Shown here piece by piece: positions 1 through 10,878 of a stretch of 64,000 bases of DNA; the stretch's first letter is position 1; each line of letters begins with the position of its first letter. The position numbers and the translations under genes are program-made. The DNA comes from Albugo candida (Eukaryota > Oomycota > Peronosporomycetes > Albuginales > Albuginaceae): positions 372,001 to 436,000 of the forward strand of contig CAJNAR010000149.1 in assembly GCA_905220665.1 (NCBI GenBank), given 5' to 3'. The notes beneath the pieces are model-generated. The model did no database searches, had not been told where the DNA came from, and saw only the letters and a list, made by a program, of their open reading frames with translations.

Positions 1-1430
1 GCAGACTATATTCTTCGTCTTTTGAATGGAATCAGAATGTATCGTGATCACAAGAATCTCATTCGTATTTTTGCTCCAGACCGAAACACAAAAAAGAGCT
101 CAGTTGAAAGAATTCATCAGTGAATCATTGAACTGATGTCCTTCGTATATAATCCTTATCATATCGCAGGAACTTTGAATGTTTGGGCAGATATCCTTTG
201 TCGCTGATTAGATGCACCAGATGAGCTCAAGTCAATAAGAAAGTTGAGTAGAAACCCCACTTCCGTCTCCGACCAATATTCTCCTATCGAGTCATTGGGA
301 GCAGAAAATATTCCCTTGCCAGCATATGAAGTTATAGGGCAGATGAAGAAGACATATTCTCCCTGTGGAGTTGCCGGTTTGAAATTTTGCAAGTTGAAAC
401 AAGCTTGGAAGAAAGAGGGGCTAATTTGGATCCCCAATCAAGATGTGGAAATCAGTATTCGACTACTGATTATTGGACACCATGGTATAGCAGGACATCG
501 GGTTTCAAAGGCTTTATCATCCATGCTGGGAGGAAAGTCTGGATACATCAGCTTCAAGCCAATTGCGAACTGTCTTATCTGTTCACAAACCAAGGGGGGG
601 GGGGAATTATTTCGAGACCGTGGAGCACTGTACTTGGACACCCCAAACGGAACGAGCGATTGCATTGAGATTACTGCTTTGGTGGTACATCGTACAATGG
701 GTAGCAATGGGTGCTCGTATTGAAAGATGCTTCAATTCATTATTGTTTATTGCGTGCTTGTGACAACCCGAGTGCTGAAAGTGCTGCTTCGTGCATGCTT
801 AAAAGAAATATGCTCATGATGATGCCAAAAATTTGGGTCAGAGATAGCGGAACTCACTCCAAAAACAAAGTGATCACTGATCTCCCTCGTCTTACCGGAT
901 CCTCATGAGAATATATTCTTGCGTATTGTCATGGAAAAACGGAAGTGTAGAGCGCGTCAATAGAGATTTACTTTAGGTGCTGAGGGCTACGGTGGCAGAA
1001 ATGAAACTGGGTATGAAGAAATGGCCTGATATTATCTCAAGTGTTATGAGAATTTTGAATCAAACTCCTCATTAATCGCTCGAGGGAAGAAGTGCCACTG
1101 AATGTTTTACAGTATTGAAGCCAGATACTCCATTAGATCGTGTTACGATTGATGATATGGCTAGCCTGAGCGCACTGGAAAGGCGTACATGTGGTGCAGA
1201 TTTTGCACCAGTCACTAGTCGATACCCATATGAAGATTGCTGATGAAGTGGAGAGAAGAAAACTCTAGAGTCAACTGGCTCAGAGAGGTGTGCAACCTGC
1301 GTTATTTACTGCTGGTGCGAAAGTTTCCCGATCCTTTAAGTACCCTAGACAGCTGAAGTTGACAGCGTTGAATTTGATGGATACAAGGTTGCAAACAACT
1401 CTGTAAATAGGTAACTTAAACCTCTAAAAG
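1..1430 (+). mobile_element. Decayed Ty3/gypsy retrotransposon pol (RNase H end plus integrase)
   Basis: Read in shifting plus-strand frames, this is the 3' part of a Ty3/gypsy pol gene. From the left come the end of the RNase H domain (a DHKNLIRIF-type motif near 46, then a GTLNVWADILCR-type motif near 175), the zinc-binding region of integrase (GHHGIAGHR near 475), and integrase core segments (VRDSGTH near 840, AYCHGKTEV near 915, then a NQTPH and SATECF stretch near 1060-1110). A PRQLKLTAL segment near 1345 marks the post-integrase domain. Stops, frameshifts and an 11-G run at 594-604 break it, so it is dead. Two stops are TGA where the family has TGG tryptophan. The 5' part lies beyond the left edge; no LTR was recognised. 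Confidence 0.85.
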
Positions 1431-2139
1431 TCTTACTCCTATAAAATAGTTAGCTAGCTGAAGAAAGCCTTCTCATATCTTGAAGAAAGAGTTTAAGAAA
1501 ATCAAACGAAATGTTCTTGTGACTGCCGAGTAGATTAGACTTTACCTAATCCAGGTCTTCAGGTGTTATGACTAGCAGACGATGCACCCTGCCTTTTGAT
1601 TTCCTTCTATATGGTCTATTCTGATCAATGTAGCGAATGGAGTGTTTAGAGTTGTAGATGAGCACATTCCTACTGACGAAAACGCAGTGTTGCCGGATAT
1701 TTTTTTGTGTCTGCCCAGATATCTAGTGCAGCTATGTTCTGCAGCGCATGATAAGCAATGAGTAGACAAACTAACATACTGAAACGCCGACCGGACCAAC
1801 CAGCCTCATTTTTAGATTGCTGTGGACGTCACAGAGAAGTGGCAAATCATGTACTCATTTTGAGACAATACGTACACGTACCTTAGTCAAGAATGTATTA
1901 CGCTTTGACGCTCAGAGCTTCCCGGATTTATCGCACAAGGATTTGTAAAATGGTGTGTTGTGCAGAAAATCAAGCTTCATTTCAATGCATCGGCTTGTAC
2001 CGAAGAGCGGGACTGAGACTTGAGCATTAAAAAAAACGAAAAATGAAACGTAAGTACATAGGCTATTTCGGCCAGCAAATAAAATCATTTACGTCACATT
2101 GTGCCTTTATTCCAGCAAACTTTAGCGCCACTTCTCATC
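1431..2139. other. Intergenic, probably 3' end of the retroelement
   Basis: No open frame with coding character is visible here. It may hold the 3' LTR of the retroelement to the left, but the second LTR is outside the window so this cannot be tested. The last 100 bp before the CCDC40-like stop codon would be that gene's 3' UTR and terminator. Confidence 0.5.
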
Positions 2140-4836
2140 TCAGTTGACCGGAGGCTCCTCGGCGAGAAGTGAAACGCGATTCAATATTTCCAAAAGATGC
2201 GGATTTTGATCTTGCAGCTTTACGATGATGTTCTTCACTGCATCCAAATTTTGTTTAGAACGTTCGCGATCCTGCTGTACTTTGAAAGTGGAATCAGAAT
2301 CTTCTTCCGGACTAGTCATAGCCGCTTTGCACAAATGATCGAAGCGTTTGAGCAATTTTTGCTTCCTCGCCTCAGCGTCGACAAGTCGTTGTTTTTCATA
2401 TAGTCCATTATTGATCGATTGTTGTAGTGTGAGACTTTTCTCTTCCTCCGCTTTGAGCTCTGCTGTTATATTCTCCAATTGAAAAGAAAGATCCTCAGAA
2501 TGCACCAGCTTAGTCTTCATCTCGTTGTCGACTTTTGCCGCTCGTTTTTCCATATTCCGTAAATTATTTTGCAATGTGGAAACTTTGGTTGTTAAGGAGG
2601 CGTACGTAAGTTCTGTATCCTTCTTACTGCGTCCTCGCATCGCGATAATGTCACGCTTGTGGATTGCTTGTTCCATGTCTTGCAACATTTGTTCCTGACT
2701 TCGCTGCAGGGCCTCAAATCGAATTCGCATCCTGTGAATTTCTTTCTCCATGCTTTTTGCTTCCGCTTGACCAACTTCCGGGTCTAGCGCTGCTTGCGTC
2801 TCTTTCTCCAGTTGTAGTTTCTTTTCCCACAACAAAAGCTGGCGCTCTATTTCCACGATTCTATCAAGCAATGCTTGCTTCTCCATTTTGAGTTGTGTAG
2901 CTTGGCTTTCTAAGAAAATAGAATCAGATTCCAAACTTCGGAGTTCTTGTTTAAATTCTAATTCCAGCCCGTGATTTATACTCAAAAGTTCTTCCTGACG
3001 ATGATTCTGCTTGGAAATAAGGTCATTAAGCTTTATAATATCATTGTGCATTGTCTCAATACCCAATTTCAAATCTTTCATATCCTTTCGCATTGCGTCA
3101 ATCTGACTTTGTAATCGCAAGGATCTTTGTTCAGAAACACTTGTTTTGCTTGTAAGTTGTTGATTTATTTCACTCATTTCCTGGGAGTCAGATGATAATT
3201 GTATTAGTGATGTCTGTAATTGTAACCACTCCTTCTGCTTGTCAGCATTTAGCTTCCGATTTCGTCCTATGTCCCGAGAAATCATTTTTATAGTCGCTTC
3301 TAGCGGCCCAGTGTTTTCGTCCTCCATTTTAGACACAAGTTGCTCATATTTCTTGTTTAAACGGTCCAATCGTAGCATTTTCTTCTCAATTTCATCATTT
3401 CTTTGTCGGATTTCTAATTCTATTTTTTCAACTTGCAGGTCGGTTTGTTTGAGTTCCTCGGTATATTTGCTATGTGCTTCTGTCAGCTGACCTGTTTGAG
3501 CTTGTATATTTAGGGTTTCCACATTGACCCGTGCAATCTCATTTTGGATTTTAGCTAATGCGATCTCATTCTCATGTACAGATTTTTGCAGACGTTGTGT
3601 TTCTTTACTAGCATTATGAGCGGCTTTATTTACTATGGTTTCAGCGTTCTTCTGTATAGCGATTTGATCCTCAAGAGCATGCCTTTCTTTCTGTGTTGTC
3701 TCAAGCTGTGTTTGTATCTGTGATGCCTCCTCTTCGAGCTTCTTTCCTTCTGCGCTTACCGCAGCTGCCTGTACCTCGGTCTGTTTGAGGGATTTTGCCA
3801 ACATTTTATATCGTTCGGATAGTCGATCGTGTTCCTGTTGTAAAGTGACGATCTGTTCTTCCACAAAACGTATTTCAGAGCTAAATCGCTCGATTGTTGC
3901 AGTTAGAGTCTCATGCACTCGCTGCGATTTTTCGATCGCATAAGTGTACCCACGTATCTCGGTTGCAAGTGACATATCCTCTTCTTCAATCCTCGTAATG
4001 GCTTCTTGTGTGGCTTGCAAAGCTCGATCTCTTTTTTGCATACTGATCAAAGCGCTTTTCCACTGTACAATAAGCTGTTTTTTTTCAAACGCTATTGCTT
4101 CCATTTGTTCGGAGGCTTCTCTCACAGTCTTTTCTGCTGCAGTTGTTGCTCCTTTTTGCCTCTTAAGTTGCACCACAAGGACTTCTATCTTTCCATGCAG
4201 GTTTTTGATCTGGTCATTTAGACTATCAATGTATAGATCCTGCTTGACTTTATCTTTTTCCATCGTGGTCATACTCTTCTCCGTCTTATGAGCGGCTCTT
4301 TGTGTCCTTGAAATCTCGCTTTTTATTTCTTTGTTATAAGCTTCGACTTGTCGTAGTGTGGCATTTAGAGCATCTAACTCTGTCTGTGTCTTGTTAAGCT
4401 CACCACGTCGATGGTCTAAATCTATAGTTTTCTGCTTCACCAACTCTCTCCATTCATCTAGTCGATCTTCAGCTTGAAATCGCTCTTCATGAAATGCACT
4501 GACCTTGGAATGAGAAGCTTCCAAAGCTAATTGCAACTTCGCCAAATGTTGTTGCACACCGTACAGCGCAACTCCGACGTCTTCGCGCTTCTTTTTCATT
4601 CCGCGTAATTCTTCTTCTTTCTCCCGCAATTCTAAGGTGATTCGATAATCATTGCCCTTCAATTGATCATACAAAACTTGCTGAATCCGCTGCATTCGTT
4701 CATGACGACCCATATCGACAATAGTCTGTTCTACATTTTCTACTTCGCTTGCTTCATCGCTGCTTGACGTCAAGCTAGCAGCTTCATCCTCTTCAGATAT
4801 TCTTTCGCCATTCACACTGCCAGAAACTGGAGCCAT
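2140..4836 (-). CDS. CCDC40: CCDC40/FAP172-like axonemal coiled-coil protein
   Basis: A single-exon reading frame of about 898 residues. CCDC40 with its partner CCDC39 forms the ruler that sets the 96-nm repeat of motile cilia and docks inner dynein arms and the nexin-dynein regulatory complex. An acidic, Ser-rich N-terminus (about 45 residues) is followed by almost continuous heptad coiled coil to the C-terminus. The segment near residue 255 with IVQWKSALISMQKRD matches the characteristic QW-S-L-M-RD block of CCDC40, which is why I prefer it to CCDC39. The frame is open upstream, but the first ATG is at 4836 (MAPVSGSVNG). It is transcribed in the same direction as ZW10, about 160 bp downstream of it. 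A decayed partial copy lies at 29.0-30.1 kb. Another axonemal coiled-coil family remains possible. Confidence 0.78.
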   Translation of the reverse strand: MAPVSGSVNGERISEEDEAASLTSSSDEASEVENVEQTIVDMGRHERMQRIQQVLYDQLKGNDYRITLELREKEEELRGMKKKREDVGVALYGVQQHLAKLQLALEASHSKVSAFHEERFQAEDRLDEWRELVKQKTIDLDHRRGELNKTQTELDALNATLRQVEAYNKEIKSEISRTQRAAHKTEKSMTTMEKDKVKQDLYIDSLNDQIKNLHGKIEVLVVQLKRQKGATTAAEKTVREASEQMEAIAFEKKQLIVQWKSALISMQKRDRALQATQEAITRIEEEDMSLATEIRGYTYAIEKSQRVHETLTATIERFSSEIRFVEEQIVTLQQEHDRLSERYKMLAKSLKQTEVQAAAVSAEGKKLEEEASQIQTQLETTQKERHALEDQIAIQKNAETIVNKAAHNASKETQRLQKSVHENEIALAKIQNEIARVNVETLNIQAQTGQLTEAHSKYTEELKQTDLQVEKIELEIRQRNDEIEKKMLRLDRLNKKYEQLVSKMEDENTGPLEATIKMISRDIGRNRKLNADKQKEWLQLQTSLIQLSSDSQEMSEINQQLTSKTSVSEQRSLRLQSQIDAMRKDMKDLKLGIETMHNDIIKLNDLISKQNHRQEELLSINHGLELEFKQELRSLESDSIFLESQATQLKMEKQALLDRIVEIERQLLLWEKKLQLEKETQAALDPEVGQAEAKSMEKEIHRMRIRFEALQRSQEQMLQDMEQAIHKRDIIAMRGRSKKDTELTYASLTTKVSTLQNNLRNMEKRAAKVDNEMKTKLVHSEDLSFQLENITAELKAEEEKSLTLQQSINNGLYEKQRLVDAEARKQKLLKRFDHLCKAAMTSPEEDSDSTFKVQQDRERSKQNLDAVKNIIVKLQDQNPHLLEILNRVSLLAEEPPVN

Positions 4837-4993
4837 TCGGAAATGCGAAGCTGTAATATGACTATAATTATCACGGGAACCTTGAGCAGTCAAAGAAACG
4901 GAATCAAGAAACTAATTTAAGTATGTGTCAGCTACGAAACTTTTGGATGAGAAGTACATGAATTTATATTTGATGAGTTTCAAAGCTCTGTCA

Positions 4994-7861
4994 TTATTCC
5001 GTCACAGTTCCATAAGCCGTGCTATCCTCAAGCTGATTGAGCAGATCGTTTTGGCTTGAGCCACATGGAACCAATGCTCTTGAAAGCAAATAAGTATCAA
5101 ACCTAGCAACTAAGGTCAACTTAGTACCTGACGAGTATAGTAATTCTCTTCTTATTGAGAGTTGAAATTTTCCCATCCTTTACCATATCTTGGATGGAAG
5201 CAATTGGTTCCTTCTACATAGAAAAATCAATTTCTTTGATAAAACTTGACACGAGAGCTTGGACCCTACAAGGATGAGGGCGACATCTTGGAGCTGCACA
5301 ATGGTCGGAAGAAATTTTTCTGCTTGAGCGGTCGAGTCGTACGCATTCACACACTATCGATGTTTCATGATTGAGAGCCCGAGCACCTCAGAATACATAG
5401 TACCTCTAGAAGCTGGGATATAATGTGATGCAGCTGCGGGCTTCGACTGACACTAATCACCTTCAATATATATGAGTATTGCAGTCTCTCAAAGATATAT
5501 TGCTTCACAACCTCCTCATTCACAATGCGGTCCAGAAATGCGGCAAGCATAGGTTCAACCATTAGGCCGAGAGTGCGCTGGTACAATCCGCAGGGTAAAC
5601 CTTCCTTCCATGGCAAGCTTATCTTGCTAATCTTGAAATTGACCATTTTCACAAAATCCTCATACTGAACCAAAGGTGACACCGCAGATGGCCACTAAAG
5701 GTACGGGTCAGAAATACTAAATTCGCTTGCATTGTCTCTTACGGGAAGCGCTTGCACTTTTGTGAGAAATTCTCTCTGGACAGAAAGAGTGAATTTTGAG
5801 AGACTTTTCTCGGCGCTTTGACGAAAGATCGGTACGAGATCAATCATTGCGACTTTGGCTTGAATTGATCTCGGAAACCTGGAAGAAGAGAGGCTTGATA
5901 TGGTTTTGTTGAATACACTTAGCAGAACGCGCACCGTTTGGCGTAATGGAAGCCAATACTCAGCATGTGGTATGTGATATACATGCAATCGTTGTGATAA
6001 AGCATGCAAACTCGTCCGTCATTAATAATTGAGTCCGCATACAGAGCCGGAACCATCATTTGGAATAAAAAGAAGAGGTCTCTAACTGCACCAAGCAAGA
6101 TTTCTGCACTGCGCTCATCAATTTTACTCGCTTCCATGAGTGTTTGATGGGCTAATTCCACCATGTCATGAACACAAGTAGAGATCCGATAGTCTGGCAT
6201 CTGGAAATACATTGGTGCAAAATCATCACCGGATTCTTGTATGCTTATGCCAGATACGGAGCTTGGGTTTCCTCTATCCAGATCTTTTCCTTTACCACAA
6301 CTGCCAACATAATCCGTGTTGAACAGGCTACAACGCTCGCTGGCACCGGTGACTTTGATCGAGTCGCAATAATTACGCCGTATGTAGTCTCGGCCCAAAG
6401 AAAGAATAGAATGAACGCGCCTTTTTGCATGAAAGCTACATAGGACACGTGAAAAAGCTTGAGTACCAGAACATCTGGTCGACGTCGACAATTTGTATCT
6501 CACTTGTGGATGTGTTCTGCGAATTTCAAAAGATGATCAGGGATGGACGGTTGGAGATCTCCAGTGCTCAATATATCCACAAATTCGCTCACCTAAAATT
6601 TTCATGTTACGAAAGGACTTTGTCTTTTTCAGAAGTGTACCGATTCCCGAAATTGGGATGCTATTGTAGCGAGAACCGAATTGTCTTCCGGGAGTTGGTT
6701 GACAAAATAATCAAGAAGCTTTTTTTCGAGGTTTCCTTGTCCTTTCCACAAGAGCGCCATCCACTTGCTGCGCAACATGGCCTTCTCTGTGAATAGTCGG
6801 TGAGAGAACTCCTTGAGCACTTCAGCGATCTGTAATATCTTTCTGTGAAAGAATGATTGTTCACTGCTTTTTGCGACTGACGATTCCGTTTCAAGTGTCG
6901 TATTTTTCGCCTCGTGAAGCCTCACAATGCTACAATCTTGATCACTCTTAATTCGTAGCTTTTTGGTTTTTGATGATTGCAGAAATGGACTTATGATGTT
7001 TTCCACGATATGCTCCGCACAACTCTCCAGAAGTTCTATTTCTATGCCCATTACTTCCGCTGCGCTCCAGAGTTCTGTACATGATACTTTATTTTCTTGT
7101 AACGACTTGACTGTGACGTTATCCTCCGGCTTTGTGACTGTAGAAGAGATACGAACAGCGTTATCTTCCCAGTGCACTAGTTCGGCAAAGAACCGGTATA
7201 TGTGAGTTTCCACACGGCTTTTCTTCTTCAGCCATTGTATCTCCATTACCGTAAGAATGTTCAGGGTAGATGCTTTGTCTACGTTTTCTTCATTATTTTC
7301 TAGATCTCTCAGCATTGTCAGCATCGCTTCTGCATTTTTTGATAGATTCGACGCCTTCACAAGTTCGCCCTCGGCAAGTAAAGCATCAATTTGATGCAGG
7401 TGAGAGTCTATTAAGATGATCTTCTCTATCAAGAGGAGCATTTTTTCTGATTTTTCGATTTGACTTCGTATTCGCTGGCTCTCAGTGTACGAAAACACGC
7501 ATTGAGCATGAAGGGAAGGCGCACAAAGCTTTTTCTCAGTCGATTTATCGGGATAGTCGACCTGTAATTGCTTCATGACTTTATGCAACTGAACGCTCAG
7601 CTGTGAGAGAGCTGAATGCGACCCGGTATCCGGATTACTTTGCGTTATCTCGTGGTATTTGGACGCTAATTTAATCGCTTGTTCGATTGAAATGGATGAA
7701 GAATTTGTGTAGAAAGAGGTTAACGAAGCAGTGACATCTGATCGTATTCTAGCTATCTCTGAATACGTATTTTCAATTTTTCTGAGAAAGGTCGAATAAG
7801 TATTAGTACAATAGCAAATAGACATCATGACCTACTGCGTCAAGTCTTCGATCGCGCTCAT
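4994..7861 (-). CDS. ZW10: ZW10 homologue (RZZ/NRZ complex subunit)
   Basis: ZW10 serves in the kinetochore RZZ complex and in the ER tether NRZ (with RINT1 and NAG), which captures Golgi-derived vesicles. The product is split over several exons. A 26-bp first exon starting at 7861 (MSAIEDLTQ) joins through intron 7782-7835 to KIENTYSEIARI. The long middle exon carries helical ZW10 N-terminal sequence (HLHQIDALLAEGELVKASNL, then HIYRFFAELVHWED). The C-terminal half has the most diagnostic blocks, near 6000-6200: a valine-proline-alanine-leucine-tyrosine segment and YHNDCMYITYHML, like human YHNNCMYIAHHLL, then IDLVPIFR. The last exons continue through VNAYDSTAQAEKF and KEPIASIQDMVKDGK. The exact final splice is unsure: stops at 4994 or 5002 both fit. 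It diverges from SMU1 with 224 bp between start codons. Confidence 0.88.
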
Positions 7862-8085
7862 GCTTTTGTGGTCGTAAATAGTGTGGACAACTTTACGGAG
7901 GACACAAGCCACGAATTTGACAGCTCTAAGTCGTGACTTGACAATTGCTTGTATACAATGCTACTATCAACATAAAAAAGTGAATCTATAAGTAATCCAT
8001 TCGTTGTGAAATGCAGCGCTTTTTCAAGTGGCGTGGAAGAGCTTCCGCATTTCATGTAGTGTTACATAAATTAGGATATTTCGTA
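7862..8085. promoter_or_regulatory. Divergent promoter region, ZW10 / SMU1
   Basis: This 224-bp gap separates the minus-strand ZW10 start from the conserved plus-strand SMU1 start, so both promoters must lie here or inside the 5' ends. An in-frame ATG at 8011 could extend SMU1 by 25 residues. No specific motif is assigned. Confidence 0.5.
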
Positions 8086-9857
8086 ATGCAAGAATTGGAG
8101 GTCGATGCATGTGACGCGATTCGCTTGATGCTTCAATTTTTCAAGGAGAACGGATTTTACAATTCTTTCAAAACCCTGCAAAATGAGTCGAATGTTTCTT
8201 TCAATACAGTAGAATCTGTTGAATCCTTCTTAGATGACGTTAAGCACGGACGATGGGAATCTGTGCTTCGACAAACAAAAGGTCTGGCAATCGATGCCTC
8301 CCTCATGATGGATCTGTATGAGCTCGTCATTATCGAAATGGCTGAAATGAATGAGCTTGACGTTGGGCATCAATTATTACAGAATTCCGTTCCTATGCAG
8401 GTGATGAAAGCGACCTTCTCAGGAAGGTATGTTCATGCTATTCACCAACGATAAGCTGTTCACATATTCAAATTAGATACAAGCATCTGCAAGACACTCT
8501 GAATGCACTTCACTTTGACGAAAGTGCAGCATATGGAAAATTATCAAAGCAAAAAAGAAGGAATGAATTGGTAGCGGCATTCAAACAAGTGGTAAGCAAG
8601 GAGCATTTTTGGGCTCCAATCGTGCAATAATCAAGATATAGTAGATAAGTACCGCAGCACCATCGAGGCTACTTAGTTTATTGGGCCAAGCACTCAAATG
8701 GCAACATATGCAGGCAAGTGATGCAGCCATATCATTTTCGTGTTTTTAAAGTACTTGCAACTACAGGGTCTTCTTGTTCCGGGAACAAACTATGATCTTT
8801 ACCAAGGCGTTTCAAAGCATTACCTTGTTGATCAAGTCGATGAAATGATACAGAAGTCTACAGGAAAAATTAAGTTTTCTAAACGATGCCCACCACAATG
8901 TGCGCGATTTAGCTTGGATGGGCAAATGCTTGTAACTGGCACAAAGGACGGCTTCATCGAAGTATGGGATTATGAGAAATGTAAATTACGGAAGGATTTG
9001 GAGTACCAAGCCAGAGTAAGTGCGATTACAAACATGGGACGACATAGAGGCAATGACAGCCCTTGTTTTAGGAGGAGTTTATGATGCATGATCAAGCCAT
9101 CACTGCGGAGGGATTCAGTCTGAACGGAGACATGCTAGCGACCGGTAGTGAAAGTGGCCAGGTTAAAGTCTGGAAGATACTGAATGGTGTTTGCTTGCGC
9201 CGGTTTGATAATGCTCACTCACAAGCAGTCCACAGCATTTCTTTCTCGAAAGATAGTACCCAAGTCCTAACCGCATCTTTTGATGAAACCGTGCGAATTC
9301 ATGGACTTCGCTCTGGAAATATGCTTAAAGAGTTTCGTGGTCATAACGGTCACGTGAATTCCGCTATTTACTCTCCTGATGGAGCAAAAGTCTTCTCATC
9401 ATCTTGTGATGGAACACTTCGAGTCTGGAGCACAAAAACAGCCGAATGCATAGGTGACTTTCGTCCTCCAGATACCTCGTATAATGGTGAAATCGATGTA
9501 CTTTGTGCCCTTATCGTTCCATCCAACATTGCGGACTCAAGTATGATTGTATGCACGCGTTCGACGTCCATGTATCTTGTGAACATGGACTTGATCGTCA
9601 ACCGAACGTACACAATAGATGGTATTTATGGAAGCTCGCACGGAATATTTGTATCAGCTTCATTATCACTTTTTGGAAGCTTTTTATACGGTCTTACAGA
9701 CAAAGGATATCTTGTTTGTTTCGATACTAAAAAAGAAACAGTGGAATCAGTCACTCAAGTAAGTAAGGAAGAGCCATTCGGACTTTGCTTCCATCCTCAT
9801 CGCAACGTCCTTGCGACTTATGGCACTGATGGATATGTCCGCCTTTGGCGCGCATAA
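8086..9857 (+). CDS. SMU1: SMU1, WD40 spliceosomal protein
   Basis: SMU1 works with RED/IK in the spliceosomal B complex. The product begins MQELEVDACDAIRL and has an N-terminal LisH/CTLH region (FLDDVKHGRWESVL, about residues 10-95), a linker ending LLSLLGQALKWQHMQ, then WD40 repeats (ARFSLDGQMLVTGTKDG, then TGSESGQVKVWKI, then SFDETVRIHGLRSG and ATYGTDGYVRLW at the end). Identity to animal and plant SMU1 is strong throughout. Five exons are read, with introns beginning about 8428, 8592, 8714 and 9016. The third (8714-8766) is a GC-AG intron with donor GCAAGT, forced by the conserved reading KWQHMQ/GLLVPG. An in-frame ATG at 8011 exists, but homologues start at the position chosen here. Confidence 0.95.
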
Positions 9858-9957
9858 TAATTAATATACATGACTGGCTTCTTTTTGTAATTTTAATATT
9901 ACATAGGGCTATTTTGTAAGCAGAATAGGCACATTTCCAAGTATTGGCGGGGAAAAA

Positions 9958-10587
9958 ATGACGTGGAATACTGGCTTACTTCCCCTATTTCTGCTTTTTT
10001 GCGTCTTTGACGCGGGTGTTTCACTGTTGTTTGATGTTCCATCGCATACGCAAAAATGTCTGACCGACCAAATTTCAAAGGGAAGTTTGGTTGCTATCGA
10101 TTACGCTGTTGTTGGAGTTACGAAAGGGCAGACGAACGTGGGAGTACACATAACCGACCCCACATACAAAGATCTAAGACGTGACGACAACATTGACCAC
10201 TCCGTAGAGAACACGGGTTCCCTGGTATTTCACGCCGAAGTAGAAGGAGACTACCAAGTGTGTTTTCACAACCTGAACGATTATACTGCTCGCATTATGC
10301 TAGATCTCAGGTATGGCGTAGAAGCAAGAGATTACTCCGAGGTGGCGAAGCGTGAACACCTTATGCCGGTCGAGAAAGAATTACGGAAATTGGAGGATTT
10401 GGTGGATGAAATCCACAAAGATATGCTTTACATGCGTGAACGAGAATCTCTTATGCGAGAGACGAATGAGTCAACCAATTCACGCGTCTTGTGGTTTAGC
10501 TTTTTCTCAATATTGATGCTTGTGGGGATAGGATCATGGCAAATGATGTACATGAAGAAGTTCTTCAAAAGCAAAAAGCTAATTTGA
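9958..10587 (+). CDS. p24/TMED (emp24/gp25L) cargo receptor
   Basis: A single-exon protein of 209 residues with the full p24 layout. There is a signal peptide (residues 1-23, LLPLFLLFCVFDAGVS), a GOLD domain with the two conserved cysteines (CLTDQ and CFHN, residues about 36 and 102), a membrane-proximal coiled coil (RKLEDLVDEIHKDMLYMRER), one membrane segment near 181-200, and a cytosolic tail ending KSKKLI. The KKxx ending is a COPI-binding ER-retrieval signal. Proteins of this family cycle between ER and Golgi and select cargo for COPII and COPI vesicles. It most resembles the delta (TMED10) subfamily, though subfamily placement is not certain. It starts 100 bp after SMU1 on the same strand. 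Confidence 0.93.
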   Translation: MTWNTGLLPLFLLFCVFDAGVSLLFDVPSHTQKCLTDQISKGSLVAIDYAVVGVTKGQTNVGVHITDPTYKDLRRDDNIDHSVENTGSLVFHAEVEGDYQVCFHNLNDYTARIMLDLRYGVEARDYSEVAKREHLMPVEKELRKLEDLVDEIHKDMLYMRERESLMRETNESTNSRVLWFSFFSILMLVGIGSWQMMYMKKFFKSKKLI

Positions 10588-10878
10588 AACAAATCAAGTC
10601 TAAGGCGCAATCAAGACATCGGGCACACATTTGAACTGTTATGCCAATGAATCCGATAACGCTAATAGCAAATTGTGTCTTTCTGTTCCCTGTTTACCCC
10701 CTCCACACAAGCTCAATACTCGAGACTAACGGACTGACGCTACCTCAATTAAAACCTATGAAAAGCTGATACCTGACATGATCCACGGAAATTTTTAGAG
10801 CCACCTGATGCCACCATTGTGTCATTGGCTAAATCTGCTACTTTAATTCGAGATTCGAAATTTCGCTTAAGATTGATA

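Noticed and set aside
244..723. 159-residue plus-strand frame as an intact gene
   Set aside because: It contains a gypsy integrase zinc-binding motif (GHHGIAGHR) and is one fragment of the broken pol gene.
3239..4291. Plus-strand frames antisense to the CCDC40-like gene
   Set aside because: Ser/Phe/Leu-rich sequence is the expected antisense reading of a Glu/Lys/Gln-rich coiled coil.
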